NCBI GenBank assembly: GCA_946414885.1
Contig: CAMKQH010000008.1
Span: forward strand, 62,001-126,000
Origin: an uncultured Lachnospiraceae bacterium
GTDB taxonomy: Bacteria; Bacillota; Clostridia; Lachnospirales; Lachnospiraceae
Length of the DNA: 64,000 bases
Reading direction: 5' to 3'
Below, one piece after another: positions 34,208 through 43,069 of this stretch. Numbering within the stretch: position 1 is the stretch's first letter; the number at the start of each line of letters is the position of its first letter. Position numbers and translations under genes: made by a program. The notes below the pieces were generated by a model. That model searched no databases. It saw only the letters and a program-made list of their open reading frames with translations, and was not told the origin of the DNA.

Positions 34208-35236
34208 GTGGAATTAGATGAGAGGAAAAAGAAAATCCTAAAAGCAGTGATCCGGAATTACCTGGAAACGGGAGAGCCGGTTGGCAGCCGCACGATCTCA
34301 AAGTACACGGACTTGAACCTTAGCTCCGCTACCATCCGCAATGAGATGGCGGATCTGGAGGAAATGGGCTACATCCTGCAGCCCCATACTTCTGCCGGAA
34401 GAATTCCTTCCGATCAGGGTTATCGGTTTTACGTGGACACCATGATGGAGGAGAAGGACCGGGAGTTTGTGGAATTGAAGGAAATGCTTTTGGAGCGCCA
34501 GGATAAGATGGAGACGCTGCTAAAGCAGGTAGCGAAGGTGGTTGCGCAAAATACGCAGTATGCCGCAATGATCTCGGCGCCTTCCATGCACCGCAACAAG
34601 GTGAAGTTCATTCAGCTTTCCAGATTGAATCCGGAACAGCTCTTGGCGGTGATCGTGGTGGAAGGGAACGTGATCAAGAATAACATCATTCCCATAGCTG
34701 ACGAAATCTCCGATGAGAATCTGTTAAAGCTCAACATTCTTTTGAATACGCAGCTGAACGGATTAACCATGGAGGAGATCAATCTTGGCATCATCGCTGC
34801 GTTAAAGCAGCAGGCCGGCGTACACGGCAGTCTGATCGGCGAGGTTATTGACGCCGTTGGAGATGCCATAAAGGCAGATGTTGATCCGGAGATCTACACC
34901 AGCGGAACCAATAACATTTTCCGGTATCCGGAGCTTACGGACAACGGAAAGGCCAGCGAGTTGGTGGGAACCTTTGAAGAGAAGCAACAGCTTGGCAGCC
35001 TGATTCAAGAGAGCCTGGAAACGGATCCAGGCACGGGAATCCAAGTCTACATCGGTGACGAGGCTCCCATAAAGAGCATGAAGGATTGCAGCGTTGTAAC
35101 CGCCACTTATGAATTGGGCGAGGGCATGAAGGGAACCATAGGAATCGTGGGACCCAAGCGAATGGATTACGATAAGGTCATCGGAACGCTTCGGACCATT
35201 CAGTCGAAGCTGGATGAATTATACAAGAAGGAATGA
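34208..35236 (+). CDS. hrcA: Heat-inducible transcription repressor HrcA
   Basis: HrcA binds CIRCE and represses chaperone genes; GroEL helps it fold, so heat titration relieves repression. The 342-residue protein starts at GTG (34208) behind AGAGGTGAT. The N-terminal winged helix is visible (RKKKILKAVIRNYLETGEPV, GSRTISKY, LSSATIRNEMADLEEMGY, then HTSAGRIPSDQGYRFYVD), followed by the GAF-like domain and the late GIVGPKRMDYDKVIGTL. Its own operator lies 24 bases upstream, and grpE, dnaK and dnaJ follow. Confidence 0.97.
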   Translation: MELDERKKKILKAVIRNYLETGEPVGSRTISKYTDLNLSSATIRNEMADLEEMGYILQPHTSAGRIPSDQGYRFYVDTMMEEKDREFVELKEMLLERQDKMETLLKQVAKVVAQNTQYAAMISAPSMHRNKVKFIQLSRLNPEQLLAVIVVEGNVIKNNIIPIADEISDENLLKLNILLNTQLNGLTMEEINLGIIAALKQQAGVHGSLIGEVIDAVGDAIKADVDPEIYTSGTNNIFRYPELTDNGKASELVGTFEEKQQLGSLIQESLETDPGTGIQVYIGDEAPIKSMKDCSVVTATYELGEGMKGTIGIVGPKRMDYDKVIGTLRTIQSKLDELYKKE

Positions 35237-35315
35237 ACTGCCGAAGGCAATAAGCATAAGACAACAAGGCGCATGACAACAAGGCATAAGGCAGACAAAG
35301 AAGGGAAATGGTAAC

Positions 35316-36023
35316 ATGGCAGATCTTGAAAAGGAAATGACGCAGGGCGGGGAGGAAACGGAAGCAGCGGAAGTTGCAGAGAACCTGGAAGAAACCCCGA
35401 ATGGCGTGACGGATGAGCCGCAGGATGAGAATCCTGAGACGGAGGAGACGCCCGAAGAGGAAGGCGACGAGGAGGATGCCACTGAGGCATCTGAGGAAGA
35501 GGCCGAGGGCGCAACGGCTGAAGGGAAAAAGTCCTGGGCCGAGAGAAGGGCTGAGAAGAAGCAGGCGAAGCACGATAAAAAAGCGGATGCCATGAAGGAG
35601 CAGATCGACCAGCTTGAGGACAAGGTAAAGCGTCAGCTGGCGGAATTTGAGAATTTCAGAAACAGAAGCGAAAGAGAAAAGGCAGCAATGTTCGAGACCG
35701 GCGCGAGAAGCGTGATCGAAAAGATCCTTCCCGTGGTTGACAACTTCGAAAGAGGACTTGCCACCGTACCTGCCGAGAATCAGGACGATCCCTTTGTGGA
35801 TGGCATGAACAAGGTTTACAAGCAGCTGGTTACGGAGCTTGAGAACATTGGCGTGAAGCCGATCGAGGCCGTGGGCAAGGAATTTGATCCCAACCTTCAC
35901 AATGCAGTGATGCAGGTGGAGAGCGAGGAATATGAGTCAGGAATCGTGGCTCAGGAATTACAAAAAGGTTATACCTATAGAGACGTGGTGGTTCGCCACA
36001 GCATGGTCTCCGTAGTGCAATAA
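35316..36023 (+). CDS. grpE: Nucleotide exchange factor GrpE
   Basis: GrpE releases ADP from DnaK. The 235-residue protein is longer than usual because of a ~75-residue acidic N-terminal extension full of Glu and Asp. A coiled coil (KADAMKEQIDQLEDKVKRQL, AEFENFRNRSEREK) and the beta-wing domain (ILPVVDNFERGL, GVKPIEAVGKEFDPNLHNAV) follow, ending with GYTYRDVVVRHSMVSV. It lies in the hrcA operon, 79 bases after hrcA and 69 before dnaK. Confidence 0.96.
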   Translation: MADLEKEMTQGGEETEAAEVAENLEETPNGVTDEPQDENPETEETPEEEGDEEDATEASEEEAEGATAEGKKSWAERRAEKKQAKHDKKADAMKEQIDQLEDKVKRQLAEFENFRNRSEREKAAMFETGARSVIEKILPVVDNFERGLATVPAENQDDPFVDGMNKVYKQLVTELENIGVKPIEAVGKEFDPNLHNAVMQVESEEYESGIVAQELQKGYTYRDVVVRHSMVSVVQ

Positions 36024-36092
36024 ATAAATTAAAAAACAAATCTCGCAAAGCGAATTAACGCGTAGCGGATTCTAAGTTAGGAGGAAGAAGAC

Positions 36093-37985
36093 ATGAGCAA
36101 GATTATTGGTATTGACTTGGGTACGACAAATAGCTGCGTGGCAGTTATGGAAGGTGGTAAGCCCACCGTTATCGCAAACGCAGAAGGCGCACGGACCACA
36201 CCGTCCGTTGTGGCATTTACGAAGACTGGTGAGAGACTGGTTGGTGAGCCTGCAAAGCGTCAGGCAGTAACGAATGCGGAGAAGACCATCTCCTCCATCA
36301 AGAGAGACATGGGTACTGACAATGGCCGTACCATCGACGGCAAGAAATATTCTCCTCAGCAGATTTCCGCAATGATCCTTCAGAAGCTGAAGGCAGATGC
36401 TGAGAGCTATCTTGGTGAAAAGGTTACGGAGGCAGTCATCACCGTTCCCGCATACTTCAATGACGCACAGCGTCAGGCAACCAAGGATGCAGGTAAGATC
36501 GCAGGCCTGGAAGTAAAGCGTATCATCAACGAGCCCACCGCAGCCGCTTTGGCATACGGCCTGGACAATGAGAAAGAGCAGAAGATCATGGTTTACGACC
36601 TCGGCGGCGGTACCTTCGACGTGTCCATCATTGAGATCGGTGACGGCGTTATCGAAGTGCTTTCCACCAACGGCGATACGCACCTTGGCGGTGATGATTT
36701 CGATAACAAGATCATTAACTGGATGATCTCTGAGTTTAAGAAGGCAGAGGGCGTAGATCTCTCCGGTGACAAGATTGCAATGCAGAGACTGAAAGAGGCA
36801 GCAGAGAAGGCAAAGAAAGAGCTTTCCAGCGCCATGACCACCAATATTAACCTTCCTTTCATCACTGCTACTGCAGATGGACCTAAGCACTTTGACGTGA
36901 ACCTTTCCAGAGCACAGTTTGACGAGCTGACCAGAGACCTGGTTGAGAAGACCGCGATCCCCGTTCAGAACGCAATGAGAGATGCAGGACTTACCAATGC
37001 AGACCTTGGCCAGGTGCTTTTGGTTGGTGGTTCCACCAGAATCCCTGCCGTACAGGATAAGGTTAGACAGTTGACCGGCAAGGAGCCTTCCAAGTCCCTG
37101 AACCCTGATGAGTGCGTTGCAATCGGTGCATCCGTACAGGGTGGTAAGCTTGCAGGCGATGCAGGTGCCGGCGACATCCTTCTGTTGGACGTAACGCCTC
37201 TTTCCCTGTCCATCGAGACCTTGGGCGGCGTTGCAACCAGACTGATCGAGAGAAACACCACGATCCCTACGAAGAAGAGCCAGATCTTCTCCACCGCTGC
37301 TGACAATCAGAGTGCAGTTACCATCAACGTAGTACAGGGTGAGCGTCAGTTCGCCCGTGACAATAAGTCCCTTGGACAGTTCAACCTGGACGGCATTGCT
37401 CCCGCACCCAGAGGAGTACCTCAGATCGAGGTTACCTTCGACATCGATGCAAATGGTATCGTAAACGTATCCGCAAAGGATCTGGGCACCGGCAAGGAAC
37501 AGCACATTACCATTACCGCTGGTTCCAACATGTCTGATGCAGACATCGAGAAGGCTGTCAAGGAAGCTGCTGAATTCGAGGCACAGGATAAGAAGCGCAA
37601 GGAAGCCATCGAGGTAAGAAACGATGCTGACGCCTTTGTATTCCAGACCGAGAAGGCATTGAAGGACGTTGGCGACAAGATTGCCGACAGCGACAAGGGC
37701 CAGGTTGAGGCAGACCTTCAGGCAGTGAAGTCCATTCTTGAGAGAACTAAGGATCAGGAAATGAGCGACAGTGACCTTGACGAGCTCAGGGCAGCTAAGG
37801 AAAAATTGACGAACTCCGCACAATCCTTGTTCACAAAGATGTACGAGAGCATGCAGCAGGGTCAGGGCGCCGGCGCTCAGGCTGGTCCTGACATGGGCGG
37901 CTTCGCAGGCGGCGCAGGTGCAAACACCGGCAACGCTGGCAACAAAGATGACGACGTCATCGACGGAGACTTCCGCGAGGTATAA
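36093..37985 (+). CDS. dnaK: Molecular chaperone DnaK (Hsp70)
   Basis: This 630-residue Hsp70 has the Gram-positive type ATPase domain: [74 protein letters not shown]. The substrate-binding domain ([30 protein letters not shown]) and the Gly-rich tail ending [12 protein letters not shown] are complete. AGGAGGAAG precedes the ATG. Third-position C use is strong, as expected for a highly expressed gene. A structured repeat region separates it from dnaJ. Confidence 0.98.
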   Translation: MSKIIGIDLGTTNSCVAVMEGGKPTVIANAEGARTTPSVVAFTKTGERLVGEPAKRQAVTNAEKTISSIKRDMGTDNGRTIDGKKYSPQQISAMILQKLKADAESYLGEKVTEAVITVPAYFNDAQRQATKDAGKIAGLEVKRIINEPTAAALAYGLDNEKEQKIMVYDLGGGTFDVSIIEIGDGVIEVLSTNGDTHLGGDDFDNKIINWMISEFKKAEGVDLSGDKIAMQRLKEAAEKAKKELSSAMTTNINLPFITATADGPKHFDVNLSRAQFDELTRDLVEKTAIPVQNAMRDAGLTNADLGQVLLVGGSTRIPAVQDKVRQLTGKEPSKSLNPDECVAIGASVQGGKLAGDAGAGDILLLDVTPLSLSIETLGGVATRLIERNTTIPTKKSQIFSTAADNQSAVTINVVQGERQFARDNKSLGQFNLDGIAPAPRGVPQIEVTFDIDANGIVNVSAKDLGTGKEQHITITAGSNMSDADIEKAVKEAAEFEAQDKKRKEAIEVRNDADAFVFQTEKALKDVGDKIADSDKGQVEADLQAVKSILERTKDQEMSDSDLDELRAAKEKLTNSAQSLFTKMYESMQQGQGAGAQAGPDMGGFAGGAGANTGNAGNKDDDVIDGDFREV

Positions 37986-37992
37986 GCCATGC

Positions 37993-38055
37993 AGTTCGAC
38001 GAAGCAAAAGCGGTTTCGTGCTTGCACGAGAAACCGCTTGAAGATTCGTTGAACT
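37993..38055 (+). other. Two-tier hairpin after dnaK
   Basis: AGTTCGACGAA (37993-38003) pairs with TTCGTTGAACT (38045-38055), and within it AAGCGGTTTCGTG (38008-38020) pairs with 38025-38039 with a two-base bulge. There is no T tract, so it is more likely an RNA-processing or stability hairpin than a terminator, and could set the DnaK:DnaJ ratio. Confidence 0.6.
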
Positions 38056-38077
38056 ATAGGGCGCAGCCCGCGAGACA

Positions 38078-38293
38078 GAGCGACGCTTGCGTCGCGGCAG
38101 TCACGCGCATGGCTATACCGAGGGAGCGAATAGGGTGTAGCATTGCGCGGAGCGACGCTTGCGTCGCGGCAGTCACGCGCATGGCTATACCGAGGGAGCG
38201 AATAGGGTGTAGCATTGCGCGGAGCGACGCTTGCGTCGCGGCAGTCACGCGCATGGCTATACCGAGGGCGCGTACAGGGCGCAGCTTATCATC
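38078..38293 (+). repeat. 72-bp tandem repeat, three copies, between dnaK and dnaJ
   Basis: Units start at 38078, 38150 and 38222. The first two are identical; the third changes after CCGAGGG. Each begins with the hairpin GCGACGC-TT-GCGTCGC. The 384-bp gap holds only this array, the hairpin before it, and the dnaJ ribosome binding region (GTGAAGAAAGG). An open frame runs through the array but shows no protein-like pattern. Confidence 0.9.
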
Positions 38294-38369
38294 TATTATC
38301 AGGGAATGGTCTTATCCTAGATCATTCCCTAATGTAATGTATTAGCAGGTGAAGAAAGGCTAACGTATC

Positions 38370-39551
38370 ATGGCAGAACAAAAGCGAGATTATTATGAGG
38401 TTCTTGGCGTAGATAAAACTGCTGACGAGGCGGCCATTAAGAAGGCATACCGTGTCTTGGCCAAAAAGTATCACCCGGACGTAAATCCCGGTGACGCGGA
38501 AGCAGAGAAAAAATTTAAGGAAGCTTCCGAGGCATATGCCGTATTGAGTGATCCGGAGAAGAGACGTCAGTACGATCAGTTTGGTCACGCCGCATTTGAC
38601 GGCGGTGCCGGCGGCGCGGGCGGATTCGACTTTGGCAACATGGATTTCGGCGACATCTTCGGCGACATCTTCGGCGACATTTTTGGCGGCGGAAGGTCCA
38701 GGGGCGCAAGCAATGGTCCCATGAAGGGCGCTAACCTTCGCACCAGCGTGCGCGTAACCTTTGAAGAGGCCGTATTTGGCACGAAAAAAGAGATAGAGCT
38801 GAACGTAAAGGAAACCTGTAAAACCTGTAACGGCAGCGGCGCGAAGCCTGGTACAAAGCCGGAGACCTGTTCCAAGTGTAATGGCAGCGGGCAGATTACG
38901 ATCACGCAGCAAACCTTCTTTGGAACCGTTCGTAACAGACAAACGTGCCCGAATTGTCAGGGAACTGGTAAAATCATCAAAGAGAAATGTTCGGATTGTC
39001 GCGGATCTGGTTTTATTTCAATGAAAAAGCGTTATTCCGCTGACATCCCTGCAGGCATTGACAACGGTCAGGCCATCAGAATGCCTGGTCTTGGCGAGCC
39101 TGGCGTAAATGGCGGACCGCGCGGCGACGTGCTTGTGGAAGTGATTGTTGGACGCCATCCCATCTTCCAGCGTCAGGACGTGAATATCTTTTCCACCGTG
39201 CCTATTTCCTTTGCGGTAGCGGCACTTGGCGGCGAGATTTTTATCGACACCGTAGACGGCAAGGTGATTTATGACGTTAAGGCTGGCACGCAGACGGATA
39301 CGAGAGTCCGCTTGAAGGGCAAGGGCGTTCCCTCCCTGCGGAATAAGGAAATCCGCGGTGACCACTACGTAACGCTTGTGGTACAGGTGCCTGATAAGCT
39401 GAGCAATGAGGCGAAGGAATTACTTCGCAAGTTTGACGAGGCCAGCGATGATTCCCTGACGGCCGTGCAGAGAGCTTCCGGATCCGATGGAGATAAGAAG
39501 GATGACGGCGGCGGACATGGCGGAAAGAAAAAGAAGTTTTGGGAGAAATAA
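38370..39551 (+). CDS. dnaJ: Molecular chaperone DnaJ (Hsp40)
   Basis: DnaJ stimulates DnaK ATPase and delivers substrates. The 393-residue protein has a J domain (residues ~1-70, [20 protein letters not shown], then HPD), a Gly/Phe region with a repeated GDIFGDIF stretch, four zinc repeats ([32 protein letters not shown]), and the C-terminal substrate domain. The tail is Gly/Asp/Lys-rich. It is the last gene of the hrcA cluster and ends at a strong terminator. Confidence 0.98.
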   Translation: MAEQKRDYYEVLGVDKTADEAAIKKAYRVLAKKYHPDVNPGDAEAEKKFKEASEAYAVLSDPEKRRQYDQFGHAAFDGGAGGAGGFDFGNMDFGDIFGDIFGDIFGGGRSRGASNGPMKGANLRTSVRVTFEEAVFGTKKEIELNVKETCKTCNGSGAKPGTKPETCSKCNGSGQITITQQTFFGTVRNRQTCPNCQGTGKIIKEKCSDCRGSGFISMKKRYSADIPAGIDNGQAIRMPGLGEPGVNGGPRGDVLVEVIVGRHPIFQRQDVNIFSTVPISFAVAALGGEIFIDTVDGKVIYDVKAGTQTDTRVRLKGKGVPSLRNKEIRGDHYVTLVVQVPDKLSNEAKELLRKFDEASDDSLTAVQRASGSDGDKKDDGGGHGGKKKKFWEK

Positions 39552-39559
39552 CTAAGAAA

Positions 39560-39609
39560 GGGTCATGGAAAACGTGTCAGTAGACACGTCCCCATGACCC
39601 AATTTTTTT
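39560..39609 (+). terminator. dnaJ terminator made from an ACGTGTC palindrome
   Basis: Outer stem GGGTCATGG/CCATGACCC (39560-39568, 39592-39600) encloses ACGTGTC-agta-GACACGT, followed by seven T. The inner part equals the end motif of the foldback elements at 10251 and 11863. It overlaps the stop codon of the convergent minus-strand gene. Confidence 0.9.
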
Positions 39610-40888
39610 ATGCCTTTTTAGATTTGACGGGAGTGCTAAGGGATGCTTTTAAGGACTGATACTCGGATTGCATTTTCTGGAAGGTCTCCGTGTCACCCTC
39701 GGCAATGTCGGGGTGATAAGCCTTGCAGAGGTTCTTGTAACGCTTTTCCAGCTTGTCCAGAGTGTCACAGCCGGAGAAGAATACGGCGACTCCGGAAGGC
39801 TTTTCCAATTCGGACGCTAGTTTTTTTACCAGCTTTTGCACGTCATCGCGCTGCTTGTCCAGCATCTGGATTTGAGGGATCAATTGCTTAAAGCGGCGGA
39901 TGTCGATGGACTTCTTGTCAGAGCATTCGTCAACCAAGGGATTTAAGTTACGCATGTAAATGCCCCAGTAGCTCCGAAGAAGGGGGTTGTCCTTCTGGTC
40001 TAACACGGAAGTCACCTGCGCGCTTAAGGGCTCCAGTGAATCCAAATGCTCTTCCAGCTTCTTTAGGTAATTGAGGTTGCCTGCAACTTCCTCTGAAGAA
40101 CCGGTGGCCATCTTCAGATCGCTCTTTACAAGGTCGGTCACTTTCTTCGAAATTTCATTGCTCGTCATTCTGAGCTCTTGACCCCATTCATACCATTCCG
40201 ATGCCAGTGCCATGACGCCCACGATGATGATGCCCACGATCACGAGATAGAGAAAGATGCCAAACAAAATGGAATGCAACTGACAATGCTGCGTATATTG
40301 GATCAGATTCATTCCAAAATCATGCTTTAGGGTACTGTTTTCACTGATGAGAGTGAGGATCACCAGTCCGACGCTGAAGATGCCCGCCACGACGTAGGAC
40401 AGGGAAACCAACATAGTGATCAACCAGCTTAAGCCCTTCAGGATCGTGAAAAAGATGCACGCAATGGCGTTTGGAACCTTTTTGCCATTGATCGAGAGAA
40501 TGCGGTAATCTGCCTCGCAGGACGTAAACAGGGAGAGATACCGGTTATAGCAAATCTCATAAAGGCTGTCGAACAGAGAGATGATCGCATTCCAGATCAC
40601 GATCATAACGCCGGAGATCGCTGAGAGGATCCAGCTGAAAACCAGAATGCTGACGCCGAAAACCGCTACGACGCCGACGATCACGGCGAGGAATTGTAAG
40701 AGATTCTTTGGCGTTAGTCCGGAAGTTAACAATACAATAAGTACCAAAGCAAAGAACCCGATCGCCAGGAAGATGGTGATCTTTTCAAATGCCTTGGCCA
40801 GAAGCTTACAAAACGTTGCCACAAGAAGTAAGGGCAGGGCAAGCAGGGACAATCCGTTAATCTTAAGTATTTTCATTGCTGCATTCAT
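39608..40888 (-). CDS. Multi-pass membrane protein with C-terminal J-domain-like segment
   Basis: This 426-residue protein has about seven membrane segments in residues 1-220 (for example FLQFLAVIVGVVAVFGVSIL, SLSYVVAGIFSVGLVILTLI, ILFGIFLYLVIVGIIIVGVM), a cytoplasmic helical region, and near the C terminus CDTLDKLEKRYKNLCKAYHP followed by DIAEGDTETFQKMQSEYQSL. This is helix II, the HPD tripeptide and helix III of a J domain; helix I is hard to see. It would recruit DnaK to the membrane. It is convergent with dnaJ and is probably cotranscribed after the lipoprotein gene, 17 bases upstream. I do not know the membrane part. Confidence 0.72.
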   Translation of the reverse strand: MNAAMKILKINGLSLLALPLLLVATFCKLLAKAFEKITIFLAIGFFALVLIVLLTSGLTPKNLLQFLAVIVGVVAVFGVSILVFSWILSAISGVMIVIWNAIISLFDSLYEICYNRYLSLFTSCEADYRILSINGKKVPNAIACIFFTILKGLSWLITMLVSLSYVVAGIFSVGLVILTLISENSTLKHDFGMNLIQYTQHCQLHSILFGIFLYLVIVGIIIVGVMALASEWYEWGQELRMTSNEISKKVTDLVKSDLKMATGSSEEVAGNLNYLKKLEEHLDSLEPLSAQVTSVLDQKDNPLLRSYWGIYMRNLNPLVDECSDKKSIDIRRFKQLIPQIQMLDKQRDDVQKLVKKLASELEKPSGVAVFFSGCDTLDKLEKRYKNLCKAYHPDIAEGDTETFQKMQSEYQSLKASLSTPVKSKKA

Positions 40889-40905
40889 TTGTTCGCCCTC
40901 CTTTC

Positions 40906-41820
40906 CTACTCAAATACTTCCAGATCATAGGTGATCCGCTTGACGCTGTCGCCGTCCGCTGAAAACTCGATCGTGATGCGGTCGCCGCTGATGGGATCCA
41001 GATAAACTGCCTTTGTCTCATCCAATCCCCAGCCAAAGAGGTACATTCCCTCAAACCGCGTGGGCTCGCCGTACAGGCCGGTCTGCCTGTGGCAAACCTT
41101 ATCGGGAGCAAGTCCCAGCGTTACGCCGTCGGGGAAGACCACGGTATTCTTTGTCACCGAAAGGCTGATCACGTTACATTTGGACAGAGGCTGCGGCGTG
41201 GACATGGGGTTCTGCAATGTGATCGATACGCCGCGCTCGTTGTCAGAGAGCGTCGTTTTCTGGGATCCTTCCAGAACCTTATCCATGTCGGACAGATCGA
41301 GCTCCGTGACGATGTCCTTGATGGTCATGATCTTGCGGTTGACTTGAATGAGCCTGGAGAACTTATCTGCCGTCAGGATTTCCGCCTGAGGATGCGTTTG
41401 CATCCAGTGATTGGAAAACTCTTCGGAATTCTCAGGAACAACGACCACGTTTGCTTCCACGCCGCGGTCAAAGGTGACGATCTCCTCCGTGGCTTTCACT
41501 TGGAGATGTACCAGGGAATCCAGACTGGCATATGCGCTGACGGAATACTTACCGGGATGGAGCGAAACCGTCTTCTTAAAATCATTTTTCTGGCTCAGGG
41601 TAACGTCATATTTCTTTTCCGTCGTAAGGTTCTTAAGCGTTACGCGGACTTGATATTCCTTTTGGAGATTTTCATCCAGCAGGGAAAACTCCTTTGGAAT
41701 ATTGCTAAAAGTAATCACTCCCGGGCAGTCTCCTTCGTCAAGTTTTCCCTGTTTGCCGCAGCCGGCGAGACAGAGAAGCAAGGGAAACAGCAGGAACAGG
41801 CAGGTTCGTAATTTTTTCAT
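40906..41820 (-). CDS. Uncharacterised lipoprotein
   Basis: The start at 41820 follows AAGGAGA; a longer frame to 42123 would run over the divergent promoter region. The 304-residue protein has a lipoprotein signal (LLLCLAGC), then beta-rich sequence. The first part reads like a carboxypeptidase-regulatory or fibronectin-like fold (ITFSNIPKEFSLLDENLQKE, VSLHPGKYSVSAYASL). The end (GLYGEPTRFEGMYLFGWGLD, ISGDRITIEFSADGDSVKRI) looks like a ligand or calcium-type beta domain. I do not recognise a family. It is the first gene of a two-gene operon with the J-like membrane protein. Confidence 0.75.
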   Translation of the reverse strand: MKKLRTCLFLLFPLLLCLAGCGKQGKLDEGDCPGVITFSNIPKEFSLLDENLQKEYQVRVTLKNLTTEKKYDVTLSQKNDFKKTVSLHPGKYSVSAYASLDSLVHLQVKATEEIVTFDRGVEANVVVVPENSEEFSNHWMQTHPQAEILTADKFSRLIQVNRKIMTIKDIVTELDLSDMDKVLEGSQKTTLSDNERGVSITLQNPMSTPQPLSKCNVISLSVTKNTVVFPDGVTLGLAPDKVCHRQTGLYGEPTRFEGMYLFGWGLDETKAVYLDPISGDRITIEFSADGDSVKRITYDLEVFE

Positions 41821-41862
41821 AACGATTCTCCTTGTAATGTGGGTTTCCGTGACGTCAATTTT

Positions 41863-41891
41863 ATTATAAAACCTGCGCCGTGCTAACGCAA
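41863..41891 (-). promoter_or_regulatory. Promoter of the lipoprotein/J-like operon
   Basis: On the minus strand TTGCGT (41886-41891), 17 bases, TATAAT (41863-41868), 43 bases before the lipoprotein ATG. Confidence 0.65.
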
Positions 41892-41945
41892 TAGACAAAA
41901 AGCGGCGAAATGGACGTTTTCGGCGAGAAGAGGTTCGGTTTTGCT

Positions 41946-41975
41946 TTGACAAAAGGGAGCATTTACGTATATAAT
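41946..41975 (+). promoter_or_regulatory. Promoter of prmA
   Basis: TTGACA (41946-41951), 18 bases, TATAAT (41970-41975). Together with the minus-strand promoter at 41863 it forms a divergent control region. Confidence 0.8.
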
Positions 41976-42067
41976 TTGGATGATTGCGTGACATAGTTGC
42001 GATAAGTGAAATTACGTTGGATTGTGAAAATTGGAAGCAGGCAATAAATCCAAGGAGGGCATGGAAA

Positions 42068-43051
42068 GTGAAGTGGACAAAGTTTAAGATAAAGACGGTT
42101 ACGGACGCAGAGGACATTATCATCAGTACCCTTTATGACATTGGCCTGGAGGGGGCACAGATTGAGGACAAGGTTCCGCTCACGGCCCTCGAGAAGGAGC
42201 AGATGTTTGTGGACATCCTGCCGGAGGGACCTGCGGATGACGGCGTGGCATACCTGAGCTTTTTCGTTGAGGAGCAGGAGGACGGGACGCTTTTGGTACA
42301 GGGCAAGGAGCGCACGAGGGAATCCATTTTGGAGGACGTAAGGCGCGAGCTTGACGACCTTCGCGTATTCTGCGAGATCGGTGAGGGGACCATCACCGTG
42401 GACGAGACCGAGGACATTGACTGGATCAACAACTGGAAGCAATATTTTCATCAGTTCTACATAGATGACATACTTGTCATTCCTTCCTGGGAGGACGTAA
42501 AGCCGGAGGATGACGGACGCATGGTGCTTCATATCGATCCCGGCACGGCCTTTGGGACGGGCATGCATGAGACCACGCAGCTTTGTATCCGTCAGCTTCG
42601 CAAGTTCATCACCCCGGAGACGGAGCTTCTCGACGTGGGCACCGGAAGCGGCATCCTTGGCATTTTGTCCATCATGTTTGGTGCGAAGCACGTGGTGGGA
42701 ACGGATCTTGATCCCTGCGCCGTGCCTGCCGTTGAGGACAACTGCGCAAATAACGGGATCCGCCCCGAGCAGTTTACCATGATGATCGGCAATATTATCA
42801 CCGAGAAGGAAGTGCAGGATCAGGTTGGTTATGAGAAATATGACATTGTTGTCGCTAACATTCTCGCAGACGTGCTTGTGCCCTTAACTCCCGTCATCCT
42901 CCATCAGTTAAAGCCTGGCGGAATCTATATTACCTCTGGCATCATCGATGACAAGGAACAGACCGTCGTGGAGGCCGTGAAGGCTGCAGGCATGGAAGTG
43001 CTTGAGGTAACGTATCAGGGCGAGTGGGTCAGCGTGACCGCGAGGAAGTAA
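42068..43051 (+). CDS. prmA: Ribosomal protein L11 methyltransferase
   Basis: PrmA methylates ribosomal protein L11 with S-adenosylmethionine. The GTG at 42068 is chosen because AAGGAGG lies eight bases upstream. The 327-residue protein shows the family start (WTKFKIKTVTDAEDIIISTL), the Asn-Trp-rich linker (DWINNWKQYFHQFYI), IDPGTAFGTGMHETT, motif I LDVGTGSGILGI, and NILADVLVPL. The neighbours prmA, rsmE and NifS-like form a usual Firmicutes order, here interrupted by one gene. Confidence 0.96.
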   Translation: MKWTKFKIKTVTDAEDIIISTLYDIGLEGAQIEDKVPLTALEKEQMFVDILPEGPADDGVAYLSFFVEEQEDGTLLVQGKERTRESILEDVRRELDDLRVFCEIGEGTITVDETEDIDWINNWKQYFHQFYIDDILVIPSWEDVKPEDDGRMVLHIDPGTAFGTGMHETTQLCIRQLRKFITPETELLDVGTGSGILGILSIMFGAKHVVGTDLDPCAVPAVEDNCANNGIRPEQFTMMIGNIITEKEVQDQVGYEKYDIVVANILADVLVPLTPVILHQLKPGGIYITSGIIDDKEQTVVEAVKAAGMEVLEVTYQGEWVSVTARK

Positions 43052-43069
43052 GGGAATAAAAGGATTGAT

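Noticed and set aside
36072..38027. 651-residue minus-strand frame opposite dnaK
   Set aside because: It mirrors dnaK exactly. Strong third-position C in dnaK removes stops from the antisense frame; the sequence resembles no real protein.
37989..38345. 118-residue frame across the dnaK-dnaJ gap
   Set aside because: It is produced by three copies of a 72-bp repeat, lacks a ribosome binding site and has no protein-like composition; the same array is open on the other strand as well.
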